Assembly (NCBI GenBank): GCA_036417435.1
Contig: JAZAQT010000221.1
Span: 1,178,001 to 1,242,000 of the forward strand
Length of the DNA stretch: 64,000 nucleotides
Reading direction: 5' to 3'
DNA from: Inia geoffrensis
Lineage: Eukaryota; Chordata; Mammalia; Artiodactyla; Iniidae
How positions within the stretch are numbered: the first letter of the stretch is position 1; every line of letters starts with the position of its first letter. A model generated the notes under the pieces. It was not told the origin of the DNA and made no database searches. It worked only from the letters and a program-made list of their open reading frames with translations. Below, piece by piece: positions 63,254 through 64,000 of the stretch. The translations under genes were made by a program, and so were the position numbers.

Positions 63254-64000
63254 CTAACCCCTGATATCTGTTTTCTGCAATTCTGCGTCGCGTTCAAGTC
63301 CTCTTCACAGCCTTCCTTCAATAAATTTTTGGATGATAGGGGTCATTTGGAACTCTGCAGGATTGTGAGTTACAGTGCCAAAGATCTCCTTTTCTCAACT
63401 CGCTTTCTTGTGAGCTGACCGCAAACCCGAAGAATTGCTTCAGGCCCTAATCTCGTTCCGGCATGGCACACTGAGCCTTTGTTGAATTCTTCTTCCTGTA
63501 GGGAAATCAGAGTTCAATGTGCCCGTCCAAACACACCGAGTTAGCCGCTCATTCGTTCTCCTTATTCCTGTTCATCTTCCACAGAAATTGCAAACTGTGC
63601 CAAACAAGGGGTCAAAGGCACTGACTCTCCAAGTGGGGAGAATGTTAATATCGCATCTGGAACGGCGAACTCTAGTACCAGGGGGCGAAAATGGCGATGA
63701 GTTTATAATTTTGCCTGGTTACTTCGTGGACCATATTCTGGGTTTTCCATGCATATTTTAGCTGAAGGATAAATCCCTTAAACGTGGAGATTTGGGACCC
63801 GTGCAATGGGAACCATGCACCATTACCTCAAAGGGTCTGCATTCCCTCACCAATAGTATCAGCCCCAAGTGTCCAGCCTTATCTCTCCCACAGCTGTGGG
63901 TGTAGAGGTGGTAAATCCAAGATTCCTCACAAGCCCTGAAGGACTTATTTAAGAATTTCTCTCTATTTGACATTCCTTGTGTTTTCTTTATCAAATTTAT
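63254..64000. repeat. Copy of 20,938-21,684 (offset 42,316)
   Basis: From 63,254 to the window end the sequence matches the left array at an offset 1,734 smaller than before. Private markers confirm this: tatctaacccctg, acacaccgagtt, the 'gctgtgggtgtag' variant and 'cctggttacttcg' all occur at the partner positions 20,935-21,600 and not in the monomer at 19,077. One monomer is therefore missing relative to the left array. Confidence 0.93.

Larger units (their letters stand above)
41597..64000. repeat. Right satellite array, same monomer and orientation
   Basis: The satellite resumes at about 41,597 in the middle of a monomer, at the part equivalent to position ~1,017 of the left array, inside the L1-derived module. 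Palindromes start at 42318, 44054, 45788, 47522, 49255, 50988, 52721, 54455, 56189, 57923, 59657, 61391 and 63127. The first partial unit (to about 42,620) is clearly diverged. After that the sequence becomes typical of the homogenised array almost at once. The array continues past the window end. From 44,051 on it is a near copy of the left array (see the block-duplication entry). Confidence 0.97.

Noticed and set aside
1..64000. CENP-B box that would mark a centromeric satellite
   Set aside because: I scanned the TTCG-containing sites in a monomer (for example tttttcggacggccc, cattcgttctcc, cttcgtggacc) and none fits the TTCGNNNNANNCGGG pattern.

Overview
This window is non-coding mammalian heterochromatin-type DNA. 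It is almost entirely one long satellite with a period of about 1,734 bp. The repeat modules point to a cetartiodactyl: each monomer carries an antisense L1 3' end and a 72-bp palindrome whose ends match, from memory, the terminal inverted repeat of the cow/sheep mariner (BTMAR1 type). A 1.73-kb tandem unit agrees with the 'common cetacean satellite' (about 1.7-1.76 kb in most whales, shorter in delphinids), so a non-delphinid whale is my best guess. I could not align it to a reference, so the species is inference.

Layout. (1) Positions 1-36,525 hold a direct tandem array of about 21 monomers with palindromes starting at 4, 1738, 3472, 5205, 6938, 8671, 10405, 12139, 13873, 15607, 17341, 19077, 20811, 22543, 24275, 26009, 27743, 29480, 31211, 32947, 34677 and 36427. 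The last three monomers decay progressively toward the array edge. (2) Positions 36,525-41,597 hold a 5.1-kb non-satellite island: an L1 3' fragment, a decayed antisense class I endogenous retrovirus (pol and probably env remnants), a GC-rich stretch with a CCAAT/TATA arrangement, and a second antisense L1 3' end. (3) Positions 41,597-64,000 hold the array again in the same orientation, entered in a different phase (palindromes at 42318, 44054, 45788, 47522, 49255, 50988, 52721, 54455, 56189, 57923, 59657, 61391, 63127).

The most striking observation is that 44,051-63,253 is a nearly exact copy of 1-19,203 at a constant offset of 44,050. I found seven single-base differences across eleven consecutive monomers. 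At 63,235-63,253 the copy jumps to the sequence of 20,938 onward, which is a clean loss of one monomer. This is either a recent 44-kb block duplication followed by an unequal exchange, or an assembly artefact.

I see no functional protein-coding gene, rRNA, tRNA or CRISPR. The many short open frames in the arrays are the same few frames repeated in every monomer. The monomer itself is a composite: mariner-type palindrome, then about 0.8 kb of unrecognised sequence, then about 0.86 kb of antisense L1.
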